A stretch of DNA of 64,000 nucleotides from Sporosarcina aquimarina (GTDB lineage: Bacteria; Bacillota; Bacilli; Bacillales_A; Planococcaceae). The notes under the pieces are model-generated. The model was not told the DNA's origin. It made no database searches and saw nothing but the letters and a program-made list of their open reading frames with translations. Every line of letters begins with the position of its first letter. The first letter of the stretch is position 1. The position numbers were made by a program, and so were the translations under genes. Positions 45,764 to 55,140 of the stretch are shown piece after piece. The stretch spans positions 1 to 64,000 of the forward strand of contig NZ_JACLBZ010000006.1 of assembly GCF_019748715.1 (NCBI RefSeq), read 5' to 3'.

Positions 45764-47128
45764 TTATTTCAATGATGTAGTGTAATCCGCAAGCAATCGT
45801 GCACCATATCCCGTTGCCGACTTCGTATAATAGCCTTTCGTCTTCTGCTTATCCATGACGCCCGCCATATCCACATGCAACCAGTTCTTCTTCGGTGCAA
45901 ATTTACGCAAGAAGAGACCCGCTGTGATTGCACCCGCTTCAGACATCGAGCTGATATTATTACAATCCGCGTATGCGCTATCCAATGATTCTTCATAGAC
46001 ATCAACTAAAGGAAGCGGCCAGATGAAATCACCGTTTTGATCGCCAATTTTCTTCATTTTAAAGGCTAATTCCTCATCACCAAAGACACCGCCGACTTCC
46101 GTACCGAGTGCGCTGACTACGGCCCCTGTCAATGTCGCAATATCGACTGTATACTCTGCGCCTAATTCTTCTGCACGAATCAAGCCATCCGCCAGAATCA
46201 AGCGACCTTCCGCATCCGTATTGCCGACTTGTACGCTTATGCCGTTCTTATATTGAATGACTTCACCAGGCATTACCGCTTCCGGTCCAGGTGTGTTCTC
46301 CACCATCGGAATCAACGCAACGACATTTACTTTCGCATCAGAATACGCAAGAAGTGACATCGCACCGCATACTGCTGCCGATCCACCCATGTCCATTCGC
46401 ATATCACTATCGTCTCGTCCACCTTTTAAGCTGATGCCGCCAGAATCGTATGTTACACCTTTTCCAACAAGCGCAACAAGTGGTTTTGAAGCATCGGTTT
46501 GTAGAGTCATTTCAACAAATGAAGGCTCATACTTACTACCACGGCAAACTGTAAGGACTCCATTCATTTGGCGCTCCTCGATTTCTTTCTTGCCGAGTAC
46601 ATCCACTTTTACCTTTGTACCTTTAAAATAGTCTTTCAGCACTTTCGGATACGTTTGCGGGTTGAGAACATCAGATAATTCATTCATCAGATCGCGGGAA
46701 AACTTCATCGCTTCTGCACGGACTACTCCTGCTTTCACTGCCGCTTGGTCCGCATCTTTTATTTCTAACACTGTAATAGGATTCGCTTTCTTTGATTGGT
46801 AGCGATCGAAGTGATACGCTCCGAGATGCCAGCCCTCCACAAATGCCGTTACCGCTTCGTCAGCAGACAACCATTTTTGTTCTAATTGCTCTGCGCTGAT
46901 CGTTGCTGTTTGCACTTTTTGCGCAGATAAGTCTCGGGATACTTCACCCGCAATGTTGCGGATATCGTCGAGTGATTTCCATTGCTTGTCTTTTAAGGCA
47001 ACGACTTGTTTTCCTTCGAGAACAAATGAAGAATGTCCTCCAGATTGATTGTTTACGAATTGTTTCACCAGTTGATTTTTCGTTAACTGTCCATCATTTG
47101 CGAATAAAATTTCTGCGTTAATTTGCAT
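45764..47128 (-). CDS. pepA: leucyl aminopeptidase (M17)
   Basis: A 454-residue M17 peptidase. The catalytic C-terminal domain has VGKGVTYDSGGISLKG (metal ligands and Lys), the signature NTDAEGRLILADGL with the catalytic Arg, and DIATLTGA. The N-terminal domain is shorter than in the roughly 500-residue enzymes. It is a two-metal hexameric cytosolic enzyme that removes N-terminal residues from peptides. Confidence 0.93.
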   Translation of the reverse strand: MQINAEILFANDGQLTKNQLVKQFVNNQSGGHSSFVLEGKQVVALKDKQWKSLDDIRNIAGEVSRDLSAQKVQTATISAEQLEQKWLSADEAVTAFVEGWHLGAYHFDRYQSKKANPITVLEIKDADQAAVKAGVVRAEAMKFSRDLMNELSDVLNPQTYPKVLKDYFKGTKVKVDVLGKKEIEERQMNGVLTVCRGSKYEPSFVEMTLQTDASKPLVALVGKGVTYDSGGISLKGGRDDSDMRMDMGGSAAVCGAMSLLAYSDAKVNVVALIPMVENTPGPEAVMPGEVIQYKNGISVQVGNTDAEGRLILADGLIRAEELGAEYTVDIATLTGAVVSALGTEVGGVFGDEELAFKMKKIGDQNGDFIWPLPLVDVYEESLDSAYADCNNISSMSEAGAITAGLFLRKFAPKKNWLHVDMAGVMDKQKTKGYYTKSATGYGARLLADYTTSLK

Positions 47129-47172
47129 GTATTAGTAGCTCCCCTCATTATTTCGCTTCTCTAAATAGTTTA

Positions 47173-47328
47173 TCATTTTTTATCGAAGAGCGCTAAGCTT
47201 AGCGTTGCAATGGGACCGAGCAGTAAAGACAGCAAGAACCAATTGAAGCCGCTTCGATTCTTTCCTTGCGCGAGTACCGCATTAATGAGTGCGAGCGTCC
47301 CCCACCCGACAAAATATCCTTCATTCAT
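47173..47328 (-). CDS. 51-residue membrane protein
   Basis: Starts MNEGYFVGWGTLALINAVLA and ends LSLALFDKK; two hydrophobic stretches (about 6-20 and 29-46). GGAG lies 9 nt before the ATG. It lies upstream of pepA on the same strand. The good ribosome site and membrane-like composition support it; no function known. Confidence 0.6.
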   Translation of the reverse strand: MNEGYFVGWGTLALINAVLAQGKNRSGFNWFLLSLLLGPIATLSLALFDKK

Positions 47329-47407
47329 TTACTATCACTCCATTATTAGTTTGTTATACCATTGTATACGGTTTGAGTGATACGTTGGTTTCATGGACAG
47401 TTTGCCA

Positions 47408-47438
47408 AACAAAAAAGGAACATTCAAGATGCTCCTTT
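47408..47438 (-). terminator. terminator
   Basis: Stem AAAGGAACAT/ATGCTCCTTT (one wobble) followed on the minus strand by TTTGTTTGG, 20 nt past the 78-residue gene. Confidence 0.78.
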
Positions 47439-47458
47439 CAATCCAAACTGCTATTCTG

Positions 47459-47695
47459 TTAGCTATTAATAGCTGTCGGTGCAATGTCATCGTTGGAATT
47501 TTGGTAGTTTTGCTCCCCAACTTTTGCACGAATTTCCTCTTCTGACAGCGGTGGCGGAATTTCGTGATCTGCCAGTGCTCTCGTTTCCGGAGGTACTTCA
47601 ACATTTTCCAATGCAGCATTACGCGCATCAATTTCACGTCCATATTGCTCGCGCTGTTCCACGGTAGATCTTTCGCCCTTCGGTAAATCAGCCAT
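47459..47695 (-). CDS. small hydrophilic conserved protein
   Basis: 78 residues, strongly charged, starting MADLPKGERSTVEQREQYG; no membrane segment or known motif. GAGGTGACAT precedes the ATG at 47695, so the longer upstream frame was rejected. It is divergent from the DUF188 gene with overlapping upstream regions. Composition is like small stress or spore-type proteins, but nothing specific supports that. Confidence 0.65.
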   Translation of the reverse strand: MADLPKGERSTVEQREQYGREIDARNAALENVEVPPETRALADHEIPPPLSEEEIRAKVGEQNYQNSNDDIAPTAINS

Positions 47696-47784
47696 ACATG
47701 TCACCTCAGTCTCCTGTTTTCCCTTATCTTTCCCCAAATTTGTTATACTAAACCTACTAAGTGAAGCGGAAGGAGTTCGACATT

Positions 47785-48222
47785 TTGACAACTATTTTAG
47801 TGGATGCGGACGGCTGCCCAGTCATTCAAGAAACCATTGCGCTTGCCAATGAATTCAAGTTGCCTTGCGTGTTGATTTGCGACACGGCCCATGAAATGCA
47901 TCGAGAAGGCGCGGAGACAATTACCGTTTCAAAAGGCGCAGATGCCGTGGACTTTGTATTGGTGAACCGAATCAAAAAAGGCGATATTGTCATCACTCAG
48001 GATTATGGATTGGCTGCAATGGCGTTGGCGAAACAAGGTTTGCCAATCGATCAAAATGGCAGACTGTATACAAACGAAAACATCGACCAATTGCTTGCCG
48101 CGCGACACCAAGCGCAGAAAATCAGACGTGCTGGAGGAAGATTGCGGGGTCCGAGAAAACGGACGGCTGAGCAGACGGAAGGATTTGTGTCCAGCTTGCG
48201 GAAATTGTGCAGCTCGTTATAG
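47785..48222 (+). CDS. YaiI/YqxD family protein (DUF188)
   Basis: A 145-residue protein with the family N-terminus ILVDADGCPVIQETI, then SKGADAVDFVLVNRIKKGDIVITQDYGLA and a basic C-terminus with RGPRKRT. It resembles a PIN-like nuclease fold; function not established. The TTG at 47785 is used, with AAGGAG 9 nt upstream. Confidence 0.85.
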   Translation: MTTILVDADGCPVIQETIALANEFKLPCVLICDTAHEMHREGAETITVSKGADAVDFVLVNRIKKGDIVITQDYGLAAMALAKQGLPIDQNGRLYTNENIDQLLAARHQAQKIRRAGGRLRGPRKRTAEQTEGFVSSLRKLCSSL

Positions 48223-48261
48223 AAGGAGTAAATTCTATGGATACAGGCAGGTGTTGAAGAA

Positions 48262-48570
48262 GTGTTAAAATTATTGATCATGCTTTTTTGTCTATTCATT
48301 GCACTGCGGCTTCTTTTTAAAAAAAGACAAATCATTTTAGGTTTATCCGTTAAACAAGTCTTCCTTTCAGTTGTTGCATACCTAGTTGCCGTATTAATTG
48401 GGACCGTTTGTATTTATTATATTGGGAACTGGATTGCAAAGAGCTTTGCAAGTCCCTTTCTTCAATATGCTGTATTCATATTGATCATTATTGTTACGTT
48501 TGCGTTCGTTCAACCCTTATTGCACAAAGCGGTTAACAGAATCACTGACGGCAAATTGTTCAATGATTAA
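48262..48570 (+). CDS. hypothetical membrane protein
   Basis: 102 residues with three hydrophobic segments (about 2-18, 30-56, 66-88). It starts with GTG with AGGTG 8 nt upstream. A six-codon frame (MDTGRC) with a strong AAGGAG lies at 48237-48257 between this gene and the DUF188 gene and may affect its translation. No family recognised. Confidence 0.6.
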   Translation: MLKLLIMLFCLFIALRLLFKKRQIILGLSVKQVFLSVVAYLVAVLIGTVCIYYIGNWIAKSFASPFLQYAVFILIIIVTFAFVQPLLHKAVNRITDGKLFND

Positions 48571-48584
48571 AAAGCATCGGATAA

Positions 48585-48622
48585 AAAAGATCCCTTTTGA
48601 TTTTTTCAAAAGGGATTCTTTT
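48585..48622 (+). terminator. terminator
   Basis: 12-bp stem GATCCCTTTTGA/TCAAAAGGGATT followed by CTTTTC, just past the small membrane protein gene. Confidence 0.82.
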
Positions 48623-48693
48623 CTTGAAGAGAATACTTATTTTCATAAACCATCTCGCAGGTTTGTTCCTAAACTTTGATTCTCTGTTTTTTA

Positions 48694-49353
48694 TCATTCG
48701 ATTACGTATAGATCTTTTAGAAGTATTTCCTCAGTTCTATCTTTATAATGTATGGTTACTTTATCTTCATCTTTTATTTTTAGTTGTTTTCCATCATCAA
48801 GCAAAAGTGTATTGTTATCTACAAAAGTATATCGAACACTAATCCCTTCTTTCAAAAGTTTTGCCGAAGGAGAAAAATCGTCTCTCATTTCATAGACAAA
48901 TATAGAATTTATATATCCTTCATCCGAATTTTCCATCGTTAAAAGATAGCGGTTTTCTTTAGATGGTTTGAAGGTAAGTGTAGTAGTCATATCTTGGCTA
49001 TGAATGTTTGCCTCCACGTTGTCGGCATTTGCTAATCGCATGTCTACAAACGCAAAATAATAAATCGCAATCAATAGAAGAAAAACGGATACTAATGATG
49101 AGACAATAACCAAAACCTTTTTTCTGTTGTTGGTGCGTACTTTTTTGAAGTAATCAATATTTCTTTTTTCCTTTGTTCGCTCATTTTCATCTTTTCGGAA
49201 AAACTCTTCTTTCATCTCGTTTAGATAACTTCTGCATTCTTCACATTGCGCCATGTGTTTATTCATTTGATTGTTGGTCTTCTCACTAGTTAGCCCTTCG
49301 ATATAAGCAGAGGCTAAATCCTTAAAAACATTATGTTCCATTGCTTTATTCAC
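48694..49353 (-). CDS. zinc-finger transmembrane anti-sigma factor
   Basis: A 219-residue protein. The N-terminal HMAQCEEC with upstream His gives the HxxxCxxC zinc anti-sigma motif (about 33-40). One membrane segment follows (about 80-102), then an extracytoplasmic domain. It overlaps the ECF sigma gene by 8 nt and is expected to bind and hold that factor at the membrane. GTG start with AAGGAAGG close by; the ATG four codons later is possible. Confidence 0.85.
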   Translation of the reverse strand: MNKAMEHNVFKDLASAYIEGLTSEKTNNQMNKHMAQCEECRSYLNEMKEEFFRKDENERTKEKRNIDYFKKVRTNNRKKVLVIVSSLVSVFLLLIAIYYFAFVDMRLANADNVEANIHSQDMTTTLTFKPSKENRYLLTMENSDEGYINSIFVYEMRDDFSPSAKLLKEGISVRYTFVDNNTLLLDDGKQLKIKDEDKVTIHYKDRTEEILLKDLYVIE

Positions 49354-49828
49354 CCTTCCTTAATTCTAATTTTGCTCGGTAAAATGTTACTCTTGCCCAG
49401 TTTTCTGTTCTTTCAAATACGGTTCCTATCTCTTTAAAAGATAAGTCACCCAACAATCGAAGATATAGTATTTCTCTTTTTTCCTCACTAAGCCGCCGTG
49501 CTTTTTTAAAGAATTCCATTACATCTTCATGTCGTATATACTCTTCCTCCAGATCGTAAAATTTTGTTTCTTCAAGACTTAGTGATGTTACCAGCTGCTG
49601 TTTTTTATTATTGCGATTGGTTTCTTGTAACCAAACGTTTTTAGCAATCGAACAAAGCCATGTAGAGAATTTTGCTTTACCATTGCTATGATAGTTATTA
49701 ATGGACTTTACTGCTTGATAAAATGTTTCTTGTGTTAATTCTTCTGCTGAATGAAAGTCATTCGTTAAAGTGAACAAATACTTGAAAATAAAATCTCCAT
49801 ATTCTAGATATATAGTATCTTTATCCAC
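49346..49828 (-). CDS. ECF RNA polymerase sigma factor
   Basis: A 160-residue factor: region 2 DFHSAEELTQETFYQAVKSI and FSTWLCSIAKNVWLQETNR, and region 4 GDLSFKEIGTVFERTENWARVTFYRAK. It resembles small Bacillales ECF factors such as SigV/YlaC types, without closer identity. It is paired with the downstream anti-sigma gene. GGGAGGTAG lies upstream. Confidence 0.9.
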   Translation of the reverse strand: MDKDTIYLEYGDFIFKYLFTLTNDFHSAEELTQETFYQAVKSINNYHSNGKAKFSTWLCSIAKNVWLQETNRNNKKQQLVTSLSLEETKFYDLEEEYIRHEDVMEFFKKARRLSEEKREILYLRLLGDLSFKEIGTVFERTENWARVTFYRAKLELRKGE

Positions 49829-50335
49829 TGCCTACCTCCCTCGTCCAACTTGGAATGATTCGAATTCGAGTAACCTATCTCAATGAAAGGTATTTTGTTG
49901 ATCTAATTTACCATTTCTTTATAGTAAATCAACATCTCAAATGGCTAATCACTTATATATCCAAAAATTTCAGGTTTCGTTACAACATTTTTAAATTTTC
50001 CATTCAAAACTTTGCATAAAAAAATAAACATCTTTTAAAAAGACGCAGATATGCATTTATTTAACTATACGAAAGGATCGATCACAAGACTTATTGAATA
50101 AAAGAACTAATTACTTAGGAGACCGAATAGGATAAGGTCTACTTTGCACATTCAAAAAAACACAAGTGGTTTCAATCCTCCACTTGTGTTTTTTGCGTGT
50201 TTATGAAAGTTTATAAGCTAATTCCTCGCTAACAATATAGGGCTTTGAACTAAGGTTGGATTTTTATGGAAGCATCCTTTAATTCTAATTCGACTTAATG
50301 CCAGCTCCACATAAAGGGATTATAATTACCTCATC
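49829..50335. other. AT-rich intergenic region
   Basis: No gene can be supported in these 507 bases. The only clear element is the terminator at 50154-50194, which follows no intact plus-strand gene. The stretch before it may be a decayed gene, but no protein remnant was recognised. Confidence 0.5.
50154..50194. terminator. orphan bidirectional terminator
   Basis: Stem CACAAGTGG/CCACTTGTG flanked by A6 and T6, about 140 nt downstream of the minus-strand PLP pseudogene stop. It could serve that gene. Confidence 0.8.
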
Positions 50336-51385
50336 TTAAGATTTCGAATACTTTAAGTACCCTGCATAATTAATAGCTGAAGTGATTTCTACATAGAATC
50401 CTTTCGCTGCAAGTTTTTTACGAGATTCAGCTATTGCTTCTTCGCCAAATGTAATAAATGTGCCTTCAGTTTCTCGGATTGCTTCTAATATTTGCTTCGA
50501 CCTTGCTGGCACTGCAATGGCAATCCCCTCTGCTAAAGTTCCTTCAATACGAACGGGCTTTGCAATTAACTCTTGTTTTTCAAACGCTTTAGCCAGTGGT
50601 GCGCAATTTTCAGCTTGAATGGCTACAATCTTTGGCATACGTTCAATTTTTCCCGCCTCTAAAAGTTCCTTGAAACCATAATATACACCTAATACTAATG
50701 TTCAGTTGCCTACTGGAACAATCACTGTATCGGGTGCTTTTTTTAACTGCTTAAAAATCTCAAATGCATATGTTTTCGTTCCTTCGTAAAAATATGGATT
50801 ATAGACATGCCTGGCATAAAAAACTTGTTCTTCTTCAACAGCTAATTGGGCCGCAACAGCCACATCTTCTCTTATCCTTTTAATAGCTTTAACCTTTGCT
50901 CCATGTGCCTTAATTTGCGCAAGTTTTTTGGGTGAAGTATCGGCACTCACATAAACATCACATTCAATTCCGGCTCTTGCACCATAAGCAGCAATTGCTG
51001 TTCCTGCATTCCCACTACTGTCTGCAATCATTTTTTTCACGCCTAGTTGTTTTGCCAGAGTTACTAATACTGCAGCGCCACGATCTTTAAATGAAAGTGT
51101 CGGCATCATAAATTCTTTTTTCACAAAAGTACTTGACTCTGCTTCATCTAATACAAGTAAAGGCGTTTGACCTTCACCTAGAGTAACAGATGACCATCCT
51201 GCCAAATCTTCTCCAGCGTTCACTGAAGACGCATATCGCCAAATCGATGGATGGCTTGTCCATGGATCTTTTATTGAACCTACTTCGGATTTTAACAGGT
51301 TCAGCAGTTCGCCACATTCACATTTCCAGCGAGTTTCTTAAATCGGATAAGTTTCATTACATACTGAACAAATATAATTAGTCAT
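50336..51385 (-). pseudogene. threonine synthase-like PLP enzyme with two nonsense codons
   Basis: One continuous 349-codon frame interrupted by in-frame TAA (about codon 16, after ICSVCNETYPI) and TGA (50702-50704, after VIVPVGN). The TGA replaces a codon in the glycine-rich PVGN-GTL phosphate region, consistent with GGA to TGA. The N-terminus is a zinc ribbon (CSVC...CECG); the PLP lysine is in PTLSFKDRGAA, followed by SSGNAGTAIAAYGARAG. GGAG lies 9 nt before the ATG. Without the stops it would be a full-length threonine synthase-like beta-eliminating enzyme. The N-terminal methionine frame at 51223 is only a fragment. Confidence 0.85.
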
Positions 51386-51456
51386 TTTCATCGTCTCCAT
51401 TATTCGATATTCCCTATTGCTTCATATTCAATTTTGATACAAAGATGTAGAAGGAA

Positions 51457-51690
51457 ATGAAGCAGCCCTCTCAATGGAATAAGCATGAATGTGTATCCAT
51501 AAAAACTTGTCCCGCAGACCTAGAATTTTTTAAAGTCGTGGAACAAAGGCTTGAAGATAGACCTGAATTGAAAGTTGAGAGTAGGATTTATATGTGGTGC
51601 TCATTCTCCTAATTAAGAGAGCAGATCACGCTGAAGGAAGTGGGCAAAAAAATATGGGTGCTTTGGCGAGCCCGTAATGACACGGACTGA
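51457..51690 (+). pseudogene. possible decayed helix-turn-helix gene
   Basis: A frame starting MKQPSQWNKHECVSIKTCPA reads to TAA at 51610. It continues in phase as LREQITLKEVGKKIWVLWRA to TGA at 51688. The ITLKEVGKKI stretch resembles the region 4 helix of sigma-70-like proteins. No intact gene is present in 51386-51995; the remainder of the stretch shows nothing recognisable. Weak call. Confidence 0.25.
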
Positions 51691-51995
51691 CAAAACACCC
51701 TTCAATAGCTAGAAAAAACACATATTCCATTGTCCCGATGACCATGAAAGCAACCGGCCTCATTGAGTGGCTCGCCTAACCAATAAGCAGACATTTTTAG
51801 GGGGTAAAATGAGTATTATTGGTCGTGCCTTTGGCTAATGGACTTACCAATAATATACCCTATCCTTCCAACTCAAAACTTATTTTCAGTTACAAATTCA
51901 TTTTCTAAGAAATTAGACGTTAAATGATCAATAAAAAAATTGGTATTTTAACTTGACGCGCCGGGTCGCAAGTGACACGATTTTCCACTATTGTT

Positions 51996-52634
51996 TTATT
52001 TTACGTTATCAACAAAATCATATACTTTTTCCAAAGAAAGCAAATGGTGATTGCAATCGTCAGTATCTCGACAGATATAATTCCCTTTTGTAGTATAGGT
52101 TCCAGCAATATTGCCTTTTGTTTTTGTCATAAACATACAAACAGGAGTCAGTCGGTTACATATTGCACAAATTTGCTTAGTTTTCGTTTCATCAAATGTA
52201 CCGGTTAACCCAATCATGCCCTTCCGAGTAGGAACGACCATATATCTTTTTTTCGTTCCAAAATCGTCATAACTAAAAAAAGACATTCTATTATAGTTCA
52301 GACTTTCTTTCGGCAACTTCATTTTTTTCACTTTTGGGAAAAGCTTTTGCAACTTCTGCTCTGAAAGCTCCTTGAACGGAATGATGTAAGCTTCTATTTC
52401 TACTAGATATTGTTCGGCTGTTTCCTTATCTACAACATTTACTATTTGGTTAAGTAGGTTCCTTTGTGCGGCTGTTACCCCCGCAAACAAATCTACTGTT
52501 TTTTCGATTGACAGTGATTCTATCGCGCCAATGACTTGTTGATCATTCACTGTTGCGTGACCATTCACTAGTTGTAATACCTGTCGTTTTATAAAATTAA
52601 ACTGATCGTTTCTTATAAATTGTTCGTTCTTCAT
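51996..52634 (-). CDS. FusB/FusC-family EF-G-binding protein
   Basis: About 212 residues with an N-terminal helical domain and a C-terminal treble-clef zinc site: CAICNRLTPVCMF (about 155-166) and YICRDTDDCN. FusB proteins bind EF-G and free it from fusidic acid-stalled ribosomes. Chromosomal homologues are common in Bacillales and do not prove resistance. The ATG at 52634 has GAGGAG upstream; an 11-residue upstream extension is not supported. Confidence 0.87.
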   Translation of the reverse strand: MKNEQFIRNDQFNFIKRQVLQLVNGHATVNDQQVIGAIESLSIEKTVDLFAGVTAAQRNLLNQIVNVVDKETAEQYLVEIEAYIIPFKELSEQKLQKLFPKVKKMKLPKESLNYNRMSFFSYDDFGTKKRYMVVPTRKGMIGLTGTFDETKTKQICAICNRLTPVCMFMTKTKGNIAGTYTTKGNYICRDTDDCNHHLLSLEKVYDFVDNVK

Positions 52635-52717
52635 TTCTGTCAGCTCCTCTGTTTTTATGATGATCAAACAAAGTGCAAAGCCTTTAAATCGGAAATGGAG
52701 AAACTACATTCAAGCGA

Positions 52718-52813
52718 TTAGATAACCATTCGCCCCATGCAAAGAATCGCCTTTTGATCATCTGGCTTTGCATGAGTCTTTTTAGAAGCTGGCAATGCCA
52801 TTTGAGTTGCCAT
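52718..52813 (-). CDS. candidate 31-residue peptide
   Basis: Starts MATQMALPASKKTHAKPDDQ and ends ILCMGRMVI. GGGAGGTGATGTGAAG gives a strong, well-placed ribosome site. It sits alone in a 363-bp gap upstream of the FusB-like gene, without membrane segment or signal peptide. It may be a real small protein or a chance frame. Confidence 0.4.
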   Translation of the reverse strand: MATQMALPASKKTHAKPDDQKAILCMGRMVI

Positions 52814-53030
52814 CTTCACATCACCTCCCGAAATATCGCCCTCTTTCTAATAGGCGCTACGTCGTTTATCATACAACTTTCTGTCTTTCGAGACAATATT
52901 TTTTGTAAACGAATTGCATGTATATAAAACAAACAATAGACTAGTACTACACAAATAACCTATTGTTAACGGCTTTTTCCCCTCAATAATTAAAGTTCCC
53001 TATACTTGAGTTGGAACAGATTATTTTGTG

Positions 53031-53357
53031 TCATTGACGTGGTGCGAACAATATCACTGAAACACCAACCAAGCAGATACCTGCCCCTATAAAATCATAT
53101 ATATCAGGTGTTTTTTTATCAATTCCCCACCCCCATAATACGGATAGAAAGACAAAGACGCCTCCATATGCTGCATACACCCTACCAAAGGATGGGAATG
53201 TCTGGAATGTAACTACCACACCGTATAAAACTAATGCTATCCCTCCGAATAGCCCTAAAACAGCAGATTTATCCTCTCGCAACCATTGCCATATTAAATA
53301 ACCTCCACCGATTTCAGCTAAGCCAGCTAAAAGGAAAATAATAACGACCTTAAACAT
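53031..53357 (-). CDS. YnfA/UPF0060-family membrane protein
   Basis: 108 residues with four membrane segments and the family patterns [19 protein letters not shown] and [20 protein letters not shown]. The fold is SMR-like; function is not established. Preceded by a purine-rich ribosome site. Confidence 0.9.
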   Translation of the reverse strand: MFKVVIIFLLAGLAEIGGGYLIWQWLREDKSAVLGLFGGIALVLYGVVVTFQTFPSFGRVYAAYGGVFVFLSVLWGWGIDKKTPDIYDFIGAGICLVGVSVILFAPRQ

Positions 53358-53445
53358 CTTTAAAACCTCATCTCTTGAATTTCTGCAAACAATATAGCAC
53401 GTTTATGCGACATGCATGCGATTGTTTATTAAACCATCACACGTG

Positions 53446-54009
53446 TCAATTTAATAAAGTGTATGTGGTACAATTCCAGTGCTTTGAACTTGACCTTTTC
53501 TTACCTTCCCACCCCATTTTCTGAAGCTCTTTTGCGATCAGCATGTTAAAAAAACCATGACCTACCAATACTATCGATGTATGTATTTCAGCGTATACTG
53601 CTAATAATTCTGATGCCTTTTCAGCTCGATCTTTTGCTTCTTTCAAGGACTCACAATCTCTTGAATAGCCCAAAAACCATAAACACCTTAAAATCAGGCT
53701 CCAAGTACTCGGACTTAGTTTGATACTCCCCACTGATGGATTGGGCAATTCTGTTTCACGAAACAAGGGGTCTGATACAGCTAATAAATTGGGTTTTAAC
53801 AATCTTGCTGATTCTATAGACCTTTCTAAATCACTTGAAAAAACAATATTTGCCGATGCCATTCTATCAAGCGTATCTTCCGGATAAAAGTTTTCTTCAA
53901 AAACCCCTTGATTATCATACTTTCCAACCCAAATCTTAAACTCTTTACATTTCATTCGATTACTATCAGTACACGTAGATCTACCATGCCTAATTAATGA
54001 GATTTCCAT
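53446..54009 (-). CDS. histidine phosphatase (phosphoglycerate mutase-like) family protein
   Basis: About 187 residues with the catalytic RHG motif at the N-terminus (MEISLIRHGRSTC) and the second His in IVLVGHGFFNM. It probably acts on a phosphorylated small molecule or protein; substrate unknown. The ATG at 54009 has AGGAG 7 nt upstream, so the 13-residue extension was rejected. Confidence 0.85.
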   Translation of the reverse strand: MEISLIRHGRSTCTDSNRMKCKEFKIWVGKYDNQGVFEENFYPEDTLDRMASANIVFSSDLERSIESARLLKPNLLAVSDPLFRETELPNPSVGSIKLSPSTWSLILRCLWFLGYSRDCESLKEAKDRAEKASELLAVYAEIHTSIVLVGHGFFNMLIAKELQKMGWEGKKRSSSKHWNCTTYTLLN

Positions 54010-54177
54010 AGTAACTCTCCTGCTATTCATTTTATGATAATATACCACTAAATGGCCATTTTACTGAATAGGCGGAGGTCCATAATCTGGAATTACGATC
54101 GTTTGTTAAAACCTATTTTGTAAGTACCATTTGATATTTCATAATTTGGTCCGATTCCAAAAGATAACAATTACAAT

Positions 54178-54714
54178 TCACCTTTTACTTTTTCTCTTCC
54201 ATTCTAGCGCCATTCGTTCCAAGTTCTGTACGAAGTTATTTTTACCGTCACTGTATCCTTCAATATCTTTTGGGAACTGTCGGGCAAGTCGCTCCTTTAT
54301 ATCCCCATATTCTTCCGCCGTTCCTTTATGTGAATTAAGATAATCGCGTACTGCAAGATGTCGCTCAATCTGAGTAAAATTATCGGCTTGTAATATATGT
54401 AGTTGATGTGTCCTGTTTTCTCCGCCTTTTCTAAAATACCTTCTTCCTTTCATACCCAATTCTCCAAGCGCCTCGTAACCTATTTCAAACATTTTTTCGT
54501 TATATTTATTGATATTCTCAATATCTTTGACTATTGGCATAATATCAATGATAGGCTTGGACTTTAAACCCGGAACCGCCGTGCTTCCAATGTGGTGAAT
54601 CTCAATAATCTCTTCTTTTAATATCTCCTTAATCTTTTCCGCTTCCATTTTGAACAGTTTAACCCAGTTTTCATCATAGTTTGTTACAACAATATTCATA
54701 GCACGGTTCACCAC
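54178..54714 (-). CDS. GrpB/UPF0157-family nucleotidyltransferase-like protein
   Basis: 178 residues with the family signature IHHIGSTAVPGLKSKPIIDI and ENRTHQLHIL, a nucleotidyltransferase-like fold often found with CoaE or alone. The role is unknown. GTG start with GGAGG 9 nt upstream. Confidence 0.88.
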   Translation of the reverse strand: MVNRAMNIVVTNYDENWVKLFKMEAEKIKEILKEEIIEIHHIGSTAVPGLKSKPIIDIMPIVKDIENINKYNEKMFEIGYEALGELGMKGRRYFRKGGENRTHQLHILQADNFTQIERHLAVRDYLNSHKGTAEEYGDIKERLARQFPKDIEGYSDGKNNFVQNLERMALEWKRKSKR

Positions 54715-54825
54715 GATATCTTACCTCCTTCAATTCCCTTGTTTGCACTCATTTTTATTCAGCTGCTTGGCTCGTTTTTGGAAAATACTGATTCAACTGT
54801 CGAACTTCATAAGAAGGATAGTAAA

Positions 54826-55020
54826 TTATAATTTCGAACTACACCACGGACAGAATTCAATTCTTACACTTGAAGAGCCACCATCATGGATTACCAACCC
54901 GTATTCGATGTCTTTAGCATAAAAAATTATTATTTTATCAGGACATTCAAATGGATCGCTATGCACATCACATTTGAAATTTGCGTGGTATTCCATATCT
55001 TCACAACAGTGTTTTTTCAT
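54826..55020 (-). CDS. small DUF6980-like cysteine-containing protein
   Basis: 64 residues with a CC pair near the N-terminus (MKKHCCEDM), a second cysteine group, and a C-terminal CPWC motif, suggesting metal binding. AGGAGG precedes the ATG. Function unknown. Confidence 0.7.
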   Translation of the reverse strand: MKKHCCEDMEYHANFKCDVHSDPFECPDKIIIFYAKDIEYGLVIHDGGSSSVRIEFCPWCSSKL

Positions 55021-55140
55021 ATATTTCTCCTCCTAAATTTAGCGTTCCATTTGTACGAGATGGACGCAATTATTCGCTGCTATAACGGATAGAGATTGTA
55101 ATGCCATGCCCTATGAAGGAGAAGCTTTCAAGAGAAGTTA

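Noticed and set aside
48597..48842. 81-codon plus-strand frame
   Set aside because: It begins in a terminator and is antisense to the C-terminus of the anti-sigma gene; no ribosome site.
51690..51970. Insertion sequence remnant downstream of the PLP pseudogene
   Set aside because: No inverted repeats, target duplications or transposase motifs could be found; short frames are not recognisable.
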